Source: an uncultured bacterium (GTDB lineage: Bacteria; Myxococcota_A; Bradymonadia; UBA7976; VGTA01). Taken from it: a stretch of 64,000 bases of DNA. The stretch spans positions 1-64,000 of the forward strand of contig CALSSE010000012.1 of the NCBI GenBank assembly GCA_943788935.1, written 5' to 3'. The notes under the pieces are model-generated. The model saw only the letters and a program-made list of their open reading frames with translations, searched no databases and was not told the origin of the DNA. Below are positions 33,704-43,371 of the stretch, piece by piece; positions within the stretch are counted from its first letter, which is position 1; every line of letters starts with the position of its first letter. Position numbers and translations under genes: made by a program.

Positions 33704-35613
33704 AAATAAACAGAGACCGCATCGAAGAGTTGATTGTTTTGAACAGGCTTGTTGAGCACCGCGTCCGCTCCGGCTTCAACAGCGTCCATAGAGTGTATGG
33801 GATCTTTGCATAAAGCGATGATTCTACACTTTTTGGGGCAGACCTCTCGCAGTGATTTCAGCAATGGGATCCCTTCGCTCTCACGGGCGCCATCTCTGGC
33901 TTTTAAGTCGACGAGGAGCAGATCGGCTCCCCACTCCATATCTTCTAATAGGTCTTTCTCAGTGGTAGAGATACTCACAGAGAGCATATCCGATGTGGAA
34001 ATGCCATTCGAGAGGCGCTGTTTCGCTCGACGCTCAGACCCTGAATCGAGTCCTTTTTTATAGAGCTCCCCTGCGAATTCATTAGGGTCTAATATGAGAA
34101 TACGAAAGATCTTCGCGGGACTAGGAGCAATTTGAGAGAGCTGAGCATCACGACTCGCTGAATAGGTAAATTCATCATCAGACGAACTTTTATCGACTGC
34201 TTTATCATCTCTCTCTTTGGCGTTGGGTGCTCTCACAAAATCATAAGAGCTCTTCAGCTCTCCTGAGCTCTCTCCCTGACTCTTTAACTTGATTGATGGA
34301 GGCCTCTGAGTGACAGAGCGATGTGAGTTTGACTTGTCCGATACGCTGATCGCGAAGGGGTCATGAGGAACCGCTGAATCTAAATCTACAGGTGCGGTAT
34401 CTCTGAGGAAATCGAAAGGGTCATCGGAGATGGATATAGGGCTGTCTCGCCATTCTATAACCTCTTCATAATCTACACCCTGCAGGGAACCGTCCTTTGT
34501 TGAGCGCCGATCGCTATTGTTTGGTGTAGATGATTGAGCTGGTGAGAGAGACTCATCATGAGGTTTCTGATGTGTATCATCAAACACCTGTGTGGTCTTC
34601 GTTTCATAAGGCAGCCGACTGACAGCTGAGGATTGCTGGTTATTTGGAAGCTCTTGATTAGAGTGAGGTGCTATAGAGATCGGGGTGACTTGGGTCTCCT
34701 CGATATTAAGGTCCTCTACAGAAGTATGGAGAGAGGTCGTCGTGAGAGGTTTAACAAGCTCTGTCGCACTGATCGTCTCCTTGACACTCATAAGAGCTTT
34801 GTGAAGATCTGTCGCTTTGTTATAACGCTTATGCTTATCTTTAGCCGTCATTCCCTTAAGGAGGGAAGTGAGCGCTTTGTGGGCCTCTGATCCAATGAGA
34901 GGGAGCTTCAGGGGAGGGAGTGGTGATTGCATGTGCATTCGCATCGTATCAAAATAGCTCTCTGCCTTAAAAGGAGGAGCTCCGCTCAGCATATGGAAGA
35001 GGACGATGCCTAGACTATAGATATCAGAGCGATGATCGACCTCTTTAATGTTGACGATCTGCTCAGGTGACATGTAGGTGGGCGTACCCATCATTTGGCC
35101 AGTGACGGTTTGTCCGTCAAAACCAATACTTTTAGCGATCCCAAAGTCTAGGAGTTTTACAAAAGGCTCAGCACCATTCCCTTGATCACACAAAAATATA
35201 TTTCCGGGTTTTATATCTCGATGAACGACTTCTTTGTCATGAGCTTCGGAGAGCGCGAGACTCACTTGAGCCACTACCGAGAGAGACTCCCCTACGCTGA
35301 GCGCTTTGGTATGTAAGCGTTCATGTAAGGACTGTCCAATTAAGAGCTCGGTGACAAAGAAGCAATGCCCTTGTTCATCTCGCCCAAAGTCATGAACTGT
35401 AAGCGAATTAGGGTGGCTGAGCTTGGAGGTCAGCTTCGCCTCAAGAAGAAAGCGCTGCACTAGCTCTTCATCCTCATGCAACGAAGCCTTGAGGACTTTA
35501 ATCGCGACCTCTCGATCAAGGAGGGTGTCATGTGCCGCGAATACAGTGCTGAAACCACCGCTACCGAGCTTGCTTTGAAGCTCATATCGGTCCTTGAGGA
35601 GGGAGACAGTCAT
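33694..35613 (-). CDS. Ser/Thr protein kinase with C-terminal response-regulator receiver domain
   Basis: This 639-residue cytoplasmic protein has a full Hanks kinase domain (about residues 10-275): GSGGFSTVF, AIKVL, HRDIKPGNI, LDFGIAK and MSPEQI. A disordered Ser/Asp/Pro linker of about 230 residues follows. The last 125 residues form a two-component receiver: ILILDPNEFA, the phospho-acceptor Asp569 in LLLVDL, and Lys622 in NKP. No membrane helix is visible. It thus joins Ser/Thr and His-Asp signalling in one chain. The downstream FGE lipoprotein gene overlaps its stop by 10 bp. Acyl-CoA dehydrogenase lies 5 bp upstream on the same strand. Confidence 0.9.
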   Translation of the reverse strand: MTVSLLKDRYELQSKLGSGGFSTVFAAHDTLLDREVAIKVLKASLHEDEELVQRFLLEAKLTSKLSHPNSLTVHDFGRDEQGHCFFVTELLIGQSLHERLHTKALSVGESLSVVAQVSLALSEAHDKEVVHRDIKPGNIFLCDQGNGAEPFVKLLDFGIAKSIGFDGQTVTGQMMGTPTYMSPEQIVNIKEVDHRSDIYSLGIVLFHMLSGAPPFKAESYFDTMRMHMQSPLPPLKLPLIGSEAHKALTSLLKGMTAKDKHKRYNKATDLHKALMSVKETISATELVKPLTTTSLHTSVEDLNIEETQVTPISIAPHSNQELPNNQQSSAVSRLPYETKTTQVFDDTHQKPHDESLSPAQSSTPNNSDRRSTKDGSLQGVDYEEVIEWRDSPISISDDPFDFLRDTAPVDLDSAVPHDPFAISVSDKSNSHRSVTQRPPSIKLKSQGESSGELKSSYDFVRAPNAKERDDKAVDKSSSDDEFTYSASRDAQLSQIAPSPAKIFRILILDPNEFAGELYKKGLDSGSERRAKQRLSNGISTSDMLSVSISTTEKDLLEDMEWGADLLLVDLKARDGARESEGIPLLKSLREVCPKKCRIIALCKDPIHSMDAVEAGADAVLNKPVQNNQLFDAVSVYLWK

Positions 35614-35618
35614 GAGCC

Positions 35619-36785
35619 TTACTTATACTCTGCTCTTAGCAGTTTAGCGATTGTATCTAGTTGCATGTTGGAGGTGCCCTCATAGATCTTTCCGATTTTA
35701 GCGTCACGGTAGAATTTCTCGAGAGGGTATTCCTTAGTGAAACCTACACCACCGATAAACTCAAGACACATAGAGGCCGTTCTCTCAGCTACATTTGAAG
35801 AATAGAGTTTAGCCATTGCTGCTTCTTTGAGGAATGGTCTTCCGGCATCTTTAAGTCGAGCAGCGTTGTAGACCATTAAGCGAGCGGCTTCTATTTCGGT
35901 AGCGACCTCAGCATATTGAAATGCTAGCCCTTGAAATTCGGCGATCGGTTTGCCGAACTGCTTACGCTCAAGCATATACTTCATCGCATAGTCAAAGGCG
36001 CCTTGGGCGAGACCTACCATTTGAGCGCCGATACCTATTCGACCTTCATTAAGGGTCTCGATCGCTATTTTATAGCCTTTACCAACTTCTCCAAGTACAT
36101 CATCGTCGGCCACAAAGCAGTCTTCGAAGATAAGCTCAGTTGTACTAGATGCTCTGATCCCTAACTTATCTTCTTTCTTTCCGATGGTGAAGCCGGGCGC
36201 ACCTCGGTTAACAATGAAGGAAGTGATTCCTCGATAACCACGCTCAAAATCTGTATTGGCCATGACAATAAACAAAGAGCTCTCTCCACCATTGGTGATC
36301 CACAGCTTTGTTCCGTTGAGGAGCCACCCGCCTTCCACTCTATCTGCTCGACATTTAAGGGCAAAAGCGTCAGAGCCAGAGCTTGGTTCACTGAGTGCAT
36401 AAGAGCCAACCCACTCGCTAGTCATCTTGGGGAGAATGCGAGATTTCTGCTCTTCGTTACACCATCGGATAAGAGCGTTGTTTACCAAAGTGTTTTGTAC
36501 ATCGACAACGACCGCGACGCTTGGGTCCACTCTCGCTAAAGATTCAACAGCGAGAGTAGCGAGCATAAAGCTACCCTCAACACCATGATATTGCTCGGGG
36601 ATCTCGACCCCCATCAAGCCCATCTCAAAGAGCTTGGGGATGATACTTGAATCGAGTTTACTCTCTTCATCCATACGAGCGACATGGGGGGCCACTTCTC
36701 TCTGCGCGAACTTATAGATTTCGTCAGCGAAGGCTCTCTCCTCTGCGCTGAGCAGGGTCAAGGGTGCATGCTTAAGCTCTGCCAT
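35619..36785 (-). CDS. Acyl-CoA dehydrogenase, short/branched-chain type
   Basis: This 388-residue flavoprotein has the standard length and motifs of the ACADSB/SCAD group: YALSEPSSGSDAFAL and LWITNGG for FAD and substrate, ERKQFGKPIAEFQ, and the catalytic Glu in KIYEGTSNMQ. It oxidises acyl-CoA to the trans-2-enoyl form in fatty-acid or branched amino-acid breakdown, passing electrons to ETF. It lies 5 bp upstream of the kinase-receiver gene, a metabolically unrelated neighbour. The gene has no FadR-like operator of the kind found before the second dehydrogenase at 59991. Confidence 0.95.
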   Translation of the reverse strand: MAELKHAPLTLLSAEERAFADEIYKFAQREVAPHVARMDEESKLDSSIIPKLFEMGLMGVEIPEQYHGVEGSFMLATLAVESLARVDPSVAVVVDVQNTLVNNALIRWCNEEQKSRILPKMTSEWVGSYALSEPSSGSDAFALKCRADRVEGGWLLNGTKLWITNGGESSLFIVMANTDFERGYRGITSFIVNRGAPGFTIGKKEDKLGIRASSTTELIFEDCFVADDDVLGEVGKGYKIAIETLNEGRIGIGAQMVGLAQGAFDYAMKYMLERKQFGKPIAEFQGLAFQYAEVATEIEAARLMVYNAARLKDAGRPFLKEAAMAKLYSSNVAERTASMCLEFIGGVGFTKEYPLEKFYRDAKIGKIYEGTSNMQLDTIAKLLRAEYK

Positions 36786-36917
36786 GAAAACTCCTCATGA
36801 TACTATTTTGATAAATATGATTATATTTGAGACTAGCTAACTCGCTTGAATAAGCATCTTAGATTTGCCATAGCTGAACACTGACTACAAGGAACATGTA
36901 TGAGAGAGGATGACTTG

Positions 36918-37457
36918 ATGGGAAAAATAAGCGAATTTAACCTACGGTTTTTATTCTTCACTCTCTTCGTTTGGATGATGGGATGCTCAAGCGCCCCACA
37001 AGCCTCTGAGTTACCCTCTTGGGTCTTGAAGACTCCTCGAGGTTGCGGTATGGGCAGTGTGCGTCTCAGCGGATCAATCTCTCTGGCCAAAACCGGAGCG
37101 ATCGCTAGAGGACGAGACTCACTGGCAAGAGAGCTACAGACTGAAGTGGAGAGCGTGATACGAGCATACCGTCGAGAAGGGGGTAAAGAAGCAAATGATC
37201 TCACTGAAGAGATGATGGTCGACAGCAGTCGTCAATCTAGTCACGCTCTCCTTCAAGGGACACGTGAGCGGGAGATGTTTATCTCTCAGAGTCAACCACA
37301 GACGATTTATACTCTTGTATGCTTTGAGCCTTCTCGCCGCCCGAGCCTGGTAAAGAGCTTATCACTCATACCAAAGCGTCATAGAGCGAAAATTAGGGAG
37401 AGAGCTAAGGTCGCCTTTGATGAGCTAGAGTCTCTGATGAAGAGCTATGATGAATGA
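36918..37457 (+). CDS. Small LPP20-like lipoprotein
   Basis: ATG 36918 has GAGAGAGGA seven bases upstream; ATG 36900 with AAGGAA is an in-frame alternative. The lipobox is WMMGCSS. The mature protein of about 150 residues begins with PSWVLKTPRGCGMGS and continues with a long helix (ARGRDSLARELQTEVESVI) then beta strands ending YTLVCFEP, the layout of LPP20/LpoB-like lipoproteins. Function is unknown. It stands alone on the plus strand between two minus-strand genes. Confidence 0.72.
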   Translation: MGKISEFNLRFLFFTLFVWMMGCSSAPQASELPSWVLKTPRGCGMGSVRLSGSISLAKTGAIARGRDSLARELQTEVESVIRAYRREGGKEANDLTEEMMVDSSRQSSHALLQGTREREMFISQSQPQTIYTLVCFEPSRRPSLVKSLSLIPKRHRAKIRERAKVAFDELESLMKSYDE

Positions 37458-37488
37458 GCGAGGGTTCAACTCTCTCATCGATTGATTG

Positions 37489-37528
37489 ACTCAAATAACA
37501 TTAAAGAGACTCAAATAACATTAAAGAG
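37489..37528. repeat. 20-bp direct repeat overlapping the stop codon of the PilZ-like gene
   Basis: Two identical 20-bp copies (37489-37508 and 37509-37528) of ACTCAAATAACATTAAAGAG. The minus-strand TAA stop of the neighbouring gene (37523-37521) lies in the second copy, so each copy carries a stop. Confidence 0.95.
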
Positions 37529-38735
37529 ACAACTCTAGTTCTGATCGAATCGATGCGAGCTGACTAGGCCTCAAATCTAGGAACCGAAGACAGAGAGATG
37601 CATGTTGAGGATCACTCGTCTTCTTCTTTCTGACCAAGGCCTTACATTCTATGTTCATGCCAGTCCTCTCAAGCTCGAAGGATAACCTTACTTCTTCCCC
37701 TGCGAGCAGTGATTCTTTGGCTGAGACTAATAATTCTCGCTCATCGAGTATGATCGCTTGACCTGCAAAGGATTGATGAGGGGTCTTAATAGAGATCACG
37801 GAGAGGCTGATGGCCTCATTTGGTTTTAGGTTCTCTGTGACAAGACTATTCTTCTCTTGTTGTTGGGCTCTATAGAGATCTATATCAAAGATCGCGGTAC
37901 CTGCTTCGCCTGCACTCTCAGGGAACACTGATGTGAAATCATTAGCGGCAAGCTCAGAGCGATCATCCTCTGAGTTCAGGTCACTCTTCTTTGATGGATT
38001 AGAGTCTAGAGCAGTGGGAGGAGGAGTAGTGTCAAGGTCGGCGAGGTCAAAGGGGAAGTCTTGACTAGAGTCATAGAAGGCATTGGACTCTGATGATGAG
38101 AGTAGTGATGATGAGAGTGGCGATGATGAGAGTAGTGTTGATGAGAGTAGTGTTGATGAAGTTGGTGTTGATGAAGTTGGTGTTGATGAGGATGGTGTTG
38201 ATGAGGGTGACGCTGATGAGAATGGTGTAGGAGAGGTCAAGAAAGCGACCTCACGTTTGAGGTCTTCGAGCTCTAGATCTTCAATACCTGGCGTCTCATC
38301 AAGGTCTAAAGGCGTAGGTTGAGGAGGAGAGTCACTGAGAGACTGAGCTCTTTTTCCCCCTGATGGTTCGCGGATGCCCAAAGGCTTTGACGTCGCCTTG
38401 GCGATCTCTACACTAGGCGCGACCGGTGAATCTTGAGCGGGAATAGGAAGAGGTCGAGAGCTCGAGTCAGCGCTGGCCACTTTTTGAGAGGAAGATATAT
38501 TCGTTGATTGCTGCTGAGCATGGAGCTCCACGAGTAAATCTCGTAATTGAGCATGAATCAGCTTCCTCAAGGAGGTGACATTGTCGACGAGCGTAATCAT
38601 CTGAGCCACACGAGACGAGTCTACTTGGGTTTTGCTTGAGGCGAGGACGTCTATCACAGCCTTTTCGACAGGCATGAAGTCCAGCTCTTGTCGGCAGAGG
38701 ATTTTAAAGCGTTCGGTCAGTTTAGCGATAGACAT
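37521..38735 (-). CDS. PilZ-like domain protein with repetitive linker
   Basis: This 404-residue cytoplasmic protein starts with a helical domain of about 75 residues. A long disordered linker contains a run of Ser/Thr/Pro/Leu repeats (SSTPTSST and relatives). The last 110 residues resemble a PilZ-like beta barrel (FAGQAIILDERELLVSAKESLLAGEEVRLSFEL, then CKALVRKK and ASLCLRFLDL). The diagnostic RxxxR of c-di-GMP-binding PilZ is not evident, as in many myxobacterial PilZ-like proteins. The stop lies in a 20-bp direct repeat. Confidence 0.7.
   Translation of the reverse strand: MSIAKLTERFKILCRQELDFMPVEKAVIDVLASSKTQVDSSRVAQMITLVDNVTSLRKLIHAQLRDLLVELHAQQQSTNISSSQKVASADSSSRPLPIPAQDSPVAPSVEIAKATSKPLGIREPSGGKRAQSLSDSPPQPTPLDLDETPGIEDLELEDLKREVAFLTSPTPFSSASPSSTPSSSTPTSSTPTSSTLLSSTLLSSSPLSSSLLSSSESNAFYDSSQDFPFDLADLDTTPPPTALDSNPSKKSDLNSEDDRSELAANDFTSVFPESAGEAGTAIFDIDLYRAQQQEKNSLVTENLKPNEAISLSVISIKTPHQSFAGQAIILDERELLVSAKESLLAGEEVRLSFELERTGMNIECKALVRKKKTSDPQHASLCLRFLDLRPSQLASIRSELELSL
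38085..38225. repeat. Imperfect in-frame tandem repeat encoding Ser/Thr/Pro linker
   Basis: Units of 9, 12 and 15 bp based on GATGAGAGTAGT and GATGAAGTTGGT run through this part of the PilZ-like gene. They are in frame on the minus strand and give Ser/Thr-rich peptide. Confidence 0.85.
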
Positions 38736-38853
38736 AACATATTCCTAATGGAGCAGATCAATAGACTATTTGATGAGTGAGATGACTGAATCGTCACCAT
38801 TGATTTACTATTAGCGATAAACATTCATTAAACTTTGAATCTTATCTTTGACG

Positions 38854-41800
38854 CTAGGGACTGGGTACTTTCAGCACCTCAAGATATTGTCTTGGGGGGC
38901 TGAGTTGATTCTCATAGACATAGTGAGAGAGCAACACCTCATTACCAAGACTTACGCTTCGAGCGTAAAATCCACAAGACGCTTGGCTCTCTCCTAGGTC
39001 AGGTCCGCGGACCGTGACCTTGAGCCAGCTTCCTGAAGCATCTCGGCGAGCGAGGAGTAACTCATGACCGGTGGAGTCTTGATAAGAGATCATTACTCGA
39101 CCACGCTCATCAAATGTAATATCGCAATCCTCTCCAACGACATGGAGGGAGTGCTCCCGCTCATCGACGCCTACCCTAATCCCATCATCAACCCACTCAT
39201 CACGGTCAAGAGAGGGTGAGAGGTATCGGAGAGAGTCGGTCGCGCCATCTTGAAAACAGTAATGGAGCGCGCCGCTTTCGTCGACAGCGACATCAACATT
39301 CGCCCCAAAGTCTCCTGTACGGGTCTCGTGCCCCCAACCAGCGATAATCTCAGCCTCACTAAAATTATCATCGACAGTGAGCGCTTGCAGCAGGTTACCA
39401 CCGCTACGATCATACCAAGCAGCGGCGATGCCGGCCGGGGTGACGGTGAGGCTGTTGAAGAGCCCTGTCCCCTCAGGATATCCAAGACTCATCAACGCCG
39501 CGGGCGGAGTGACCTCGTGAAGAATCTTTGGAGAGCCCCAAGCGCTCGATGAACCGGGGAGCGACTCAGAGGCGCGAAGGAGTCTCGTAGAGGTGCTGAG
39601 ACCCTCTTCATCGGTAGCATCGAAGCGCTGTCCTCTATAAATGATCACTGGGCGTTTAAGTTGATCTAATATAATATCAGTCCACCAACCTGCACCTTCT
39701 TCTTCGCTCCGGTCTGCCACCGCTGTATCCACTGCGCCGCCAGCGTCAAGGCTCATGATCGTCCAGTCGAGTACTCCATCAGCGTTTGATCTGCCTAAAG
39801 CATACTTGAGGCGTCGCTCATCAACGGCATAGTAAGCAACATGAACAGCGCCGTCATCGCCAACAGTGATCGATGTATATTGTCCAACATCCTCTCCGGG
39901 TTCAGCGATCCCTGCTCGCGGACCACTGGGGGCAGCGACGACCGGAGCATTACTGGGGATCCCGTCCACCCAATACCAAGTGATCTGATCCTCTGCGCCT
40001 ACTCGACCAACGACGAGATCACCAAAGTCTTCAGCGTAAGCGCTCACCCAAGCGACTCCACGGTTGCTGTCCCATGCTAGGTCGCTGTGACGCCCAACAG
40101 AATTCAGCTCAAGCGGTGTAGACTCGACACATTCACAAACCTCATCTTCGAGTTCACAGCTCTGTGGATTCACCATCCCTCTCATCACTGCACCAGGCTC
40201 AAAACCGTCAGGGCAATCGAGAGTATCTGCCGCGTTCAAACAAGGCGAGGGGGGACTCTCACAGCTGTTACTCTGATAGCAACAATACTCATTCTCTCCA
40301 CACCCCTCTGGACACAGTGGGGCAGAGGGACATTCACATTGACCTTCTGTGCCGCACACCGCCACCTCATCTCCTTCACAGTTTAGGTCGGAACAGTTGC
40401 TGTCTTCAAGGCAGATTACGGTACTGCAGGCCCCCTCAAAACAGATTTGGTTCTCTCCGCACTGATCGGGTTGACACTCTGCGCCGTCTCGACGCGGCTT
40501 ACTCTCATCATCACAGGCCAATATCCCTACAGATAAAGAGAGGAAGAGTGATAAAGAGAGGAGAGATCTTAGTCGTCGAGAGACTCCTCTAAAGTGAGAA
40601 GATCGACTAGTGAAGAGATGAGCTCTTGATACATAGTGCACAGATACATGGTGTAATACATAGCTTACATGCCGTGGTCGTATACTGATAAAAGCTAAAA
40701 CGATGAAGAGCAATGACAGAGGGGAGCTGGATCGATGGGTATGTGTATCACAAGCGCAACCTGCGTCATCACTCGCCTGGTCGAGGGTCGCTGGATCAGC
40801 TCGGCCGATGAGGCTAAGAGGCATAGCGTGATCTAGTTCTTCAGCGGTCGGTACATCATAGAGTGTGACGCTCAGCTCGACGGGGCTAGGGTCGAGACTG
40901 AATCGATCTCCTTTTATTCTTGATCTAACCTCTATGAGGTGAGCACCGGGGAGCATAAAGACAGGATCTCTAATAGTTAAAGATTCAGCGGTCGTGAAAG
41001 GACGCCATGCTTGGTGATCTACTCTCCAGGAGTACTCATAGAGTTCTTCAGGCTGAGTTTTATCGATCTCTCGACCATCTGAGGCGCTTAACTTTAGGGT
41101 CACTGAGGGTAGCTCTTTCGCTGTAAACCACATCTCCATTGGCGGAGTATGCGCTTCGATCAGCTGTGCTGCGGTCTGAACTGGGCGGAGCGCGACTTGA
41201 GTAATATTCTCATTGAGGGCGCTGATCGCCACACCGTTTTGCTCTGCTCGCTCAAAGAGGATATTATGATGATCTATTAAGCGCTCACGAAGTTGATGAT
41301 TGAAGGAAGATCGCTGTTGATCTGTGAGTGAGTGAGCGGCGTCTTTTTTACCCTCCATCATCTCACCGTTCATCTCACCGTTCATCTCACCGCTCATCTC
41401 CTCGGGAGAGACGATTTGAACTAAATTGGCGAAAAGAGCGATATAATCCTCTTCCCCTTCTGAGATCCCTCGCATACTACCCTCTTGAGGAGCGAGGGTG
41501 AATCCAAGAATATCAGGGAGAGCGATCGGCTCACTGAGACCAGAGAGGGCGGTCCCAATCAGTGGACCGGTGAGAGCGGGTAGAAGCGTCGTGATTCGAC
41601 TGGTGTCATCGATAAGGATCTGGTCATTGGCGACCTCCACATCCGTGAGAGCGGCGTTCAAGTCTCCTAGCAGAGGTATAATTCCTCCGTTAGGGTCAAA
41701 GGACACCCCGAGAGGCAAGACGAGGTGCACCTTTAAACTAAAGATTCGTGTCCAGCGATCTTCCATGAAAGTATGAAAATCAAGCCATAGGTCTGGCCAA

Positions 41801-43194
41801 TCTACAGTTAATAATGGATCCTCGAGCTCTCGCTCTCCATCAGCATTAGGGGGGCCTAGACGATTTTCACCGATGATCGCCTGAGGAGGTCGTTGAGGCG
41901 CGAGAGTGATAGCGATCGGCGCTGCTCCGCGAGTGAGAGACCCGAGGTTAGGGAGGAGGATTTGTAAGGTGGTGCTGTTGAGCTGAGCGACCGTTTCACT
42001 AGTGATCCCTAAGCAAGCGGCGCCACTTGTATAAACAGACCATAGGGCTTGGTCGATCATGGTTTGGCTGATCGCTAAACCGAGGTCAAATTCTTGACCG
42101 TCAGGGGTAAGATTGCCTTCGATAGCGGTCGCCCGAGGCGGCTCTTCAATATTAGGAGGAGTCGCTGGAGGTACACAGCGATTAAGCTCCGCTCCTGTTC
42201 CACCGATGACACCTAATGAGAGGCCGCTCTCTTTGATCTCTGCGTAGCTCCCGGGATTCAAAAAGTAGCTGAGGGGAGCTTGTAGGTTGGGGGAGACGCT
42301 GCTGAGCAGCTCGCCGAGATCACTCTCTCCTTCTAAACCGAGAGGTCGATTGACACAGGTGAAATCTTCTTTAATACAGCTCCCTAAGACACAAGAGCCT
42401 CCTTGAGAAGTGCAGAGAGGGTCTTCATCTCCCTCGCAAGAGAGGCACACAAATTCATTGATAACGCCTTGTAAACCCACGATCAAGACGTTGTCGACGA
42501 CACCACTGAGTAAGTCTAGGACAAGATCACTTATAAAGGGTAGATTAAAAGCACCATCAAGGATCTCGCAGAGAGGACTGAGGACACCATCATTCCCTTC
42601 TAACCTAATGGTGAGGTCGCTGAGCTCATAGGAGGCGTCTCCGACGACAATACTGAGATTCCGTTGTGGTTCAGGTGTTCTTAAGGTGATGTCGAGATTA
42701 ACGGGAACATCTGGTCCATCAATGGCGATGTCACAGTCTACGATTGGGTCAGCGCCAACATCAAATCTGAGCGATAATTGGTCGAGTATTACGCTAGCCC
42801 TGACCACATTCGGCTCTATTCCGGTGAGGATTACGTCTCCTACGCTGATATTGATATCACAGCCGGTTTCTCCATTGGTACACGTCTCCATATTACAATA
42901 GCGCCACTCTATAAATGATGCTGTCCCCGAGTCTCCAGGGAGGCAAGAGCTGAGCTCAGGAGGGAGCGCCTCTTTAATAATGGGTGTGACAGTCTGACCA
43001 ATCGTCTCAAAGCCACTCTCTGTCACCCTCACCTGAATGGCGCTCTGAATCTTATCTTTATTGGGGAAGGGGTCTCCTTCACCGGCACAACCGCTCATCC
43101 CGTCGCAGGCTGATAGCGAGAGCGCACTGATCAAAGAGAGCCACGCTAATAGGCATGTTCTTGATTGTCTGCTGACATCGAGAGACTTAATCAT
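38854..43194 (-). CDS. Read-through fusion of two exported proteins: lipoprotein with sorting tail, then Cys-rich propeller lipoprotein
   Basis: ATG 43194, with GAGG upstream, precedes lipobox LSLSAC; the frame opens at 43242. The first 850 or so residues form one protein with beta-rich, possibly BPI-like lipid-binding segments, a NGEMNGEM repeat linker (around 41360-41400) and a complete sorting tail near 40770-40670 (DAGCACD, hydrophobic stretch, IRPRH). The frame then runs on with no stop into a second export signal: RRLRSLLSL, hydrophobic core and lipobox GILAC, with Cys at 40515-40513. Next come a Cys-rich region (CGENQICFEG, CGENEYCCYQ) and a propeller-like domain. The natural reading is two genes joined by a lost stop or frameshift. 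GTG 40641 could restart the second. Confidence 0.75.
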   Translation of the reverse strand: MIKSLDVSRQSRTCLLAWLSLISALSLSACDGMSGCAGEGDPFPNKDKIQSAIQVRVTESGFETIGQTVTPIIKEALPPELSSCLPGDSGTASFIEWRYCNMETCTNGETGCDINISVGDVILTGIEPNVVRASVILDQLSLRFDVGADPIVDCDIAIDGPDVPVNLDITLRTPEPQRNLSIVVGDASYELSDLTIRLEGNDGVLSPLCEILDGAFNLPFISDLVLDLLSGVVDNVLIVGLQGVINEFVCLSCEGDEDPLCTSQGGSCVLGSCIKEDFTCVNRPLGLEGESDLGELLSSVSPNLQAPLSYFLNPGSYAEIKESGLSLGVIGGTGAELNRCVPPATPPNIEEPPRATAIEGNLTPDGQEFDLGLAISQTMIDQALWSVYTSGAACLGITSETVAQLNSTTLQILLPNLGSLTRGAAPIAITLAPQRPPQAIIGENRLGPPNADGERELEDPLLTVDWPDLWLDFHTFMEDRWTRIFSLKVHLVLPLGVSFDPNGGIIPLLGDLNAALTDVEVANDQILIDDTSRITTLLPALTGPLIGTALSGLSEPIALPDILGFTLAPQEGSMRGISEGEEDYIALFANLVQIVSPEEMSGEMNGEMNGEMMEGKKDAAHSLTDQQRSSFNHQLRERLIDHHNILFERAEQNGVAISALNENITQVALRPVQTAAQLIEAHTPPMEMWFTAKELPSVTLKLSASDGREIDKTQPEELYEYSWRVDHQAWRPFTTAESLTIRDPVFMLPGAHLIEVRSRIKGDRFSLDPSPVELSVTLYDVPTAEELDHAMPLSLIGRADPATLDQASDDAGCACDTHTHRSSSPLSLLFIVLAFISIRPRHVSYVLHHVSVHYVSRAHLFTSRSSHFRGVSRRLRSLLSLSLFLSLSVGILACDDESKPRRDGAECQPDQCGENQICFEGACSTVICLEDSNCSDLNCEGDEVAVCGTEGQCECPSAPLCPEGCGENEYCCYQSNSCESPPSPCLNAADTLDCPDGFEPGAVMRGMVNPQSCELEDEVCECVESTPLELNSVGRHSDLAWDSNRGVAWVSAYAEDFGDLVVGRVGAEDQITWYWVDGIPSNAPVVAAPSGPRAGIAEPGEDVGQYTSITVGDDGAVHVAYYAVDERRLKYALGRSNADGVLDWTIMSLDAGGAVDTAVADRSEEEGAGWWTDIILDQLKRPVIIYRGQRFDATDEEGLSTSTRLLRASESLPGSSSAWGSPKILHEVTPPAALMSLGYPEGTGLFNSLTVTPAGIAAAWYDRSGGNLLQALTVDDNFSEAEIIAGWGHETRTGDFGANVDVAVDESGALHYCFQDGATDSLRYLSPSLDRDEWVDDGIRVGVDEREHSLHVVGEDCDITFDERGRVMISYQDSTGHELLLARRDASGSWLKVTVRGPDLGESQASCGFYARSVSLGNEVLLSHYVYENQLSPPRQYLEVLKVPSP
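40637..40700 (-). other. Junction of sorting tail and second lipoprotein signal inside one reading frame
   Basis: On the coding strand this segment has several ATGTA motifs in other frames, including ATG TAA one base out of frame. A single-base indel here would end the first protein and could start a second, so the junction is the likely site of the fusing event or of an assembly error. An in-frame GTG at 40641-40639 is a possible start. Confidence 0.5.
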
Positions 43195-43371
43195 ATCTAC
43201 CTCATTAATAGAGTTGGTTTCATTTAGACTAAAGAGGTACAAGAGCCCTCGTCAAGTGGGGTGACCTCTTCACAGGATGAGTTTAGTGTTTATACATATA
43301 CATGAGACTCTCAACATGTCCGTACAGAACAGACACGTTTATATACTAAAGGCCGGATCAAGGCGGTTATT

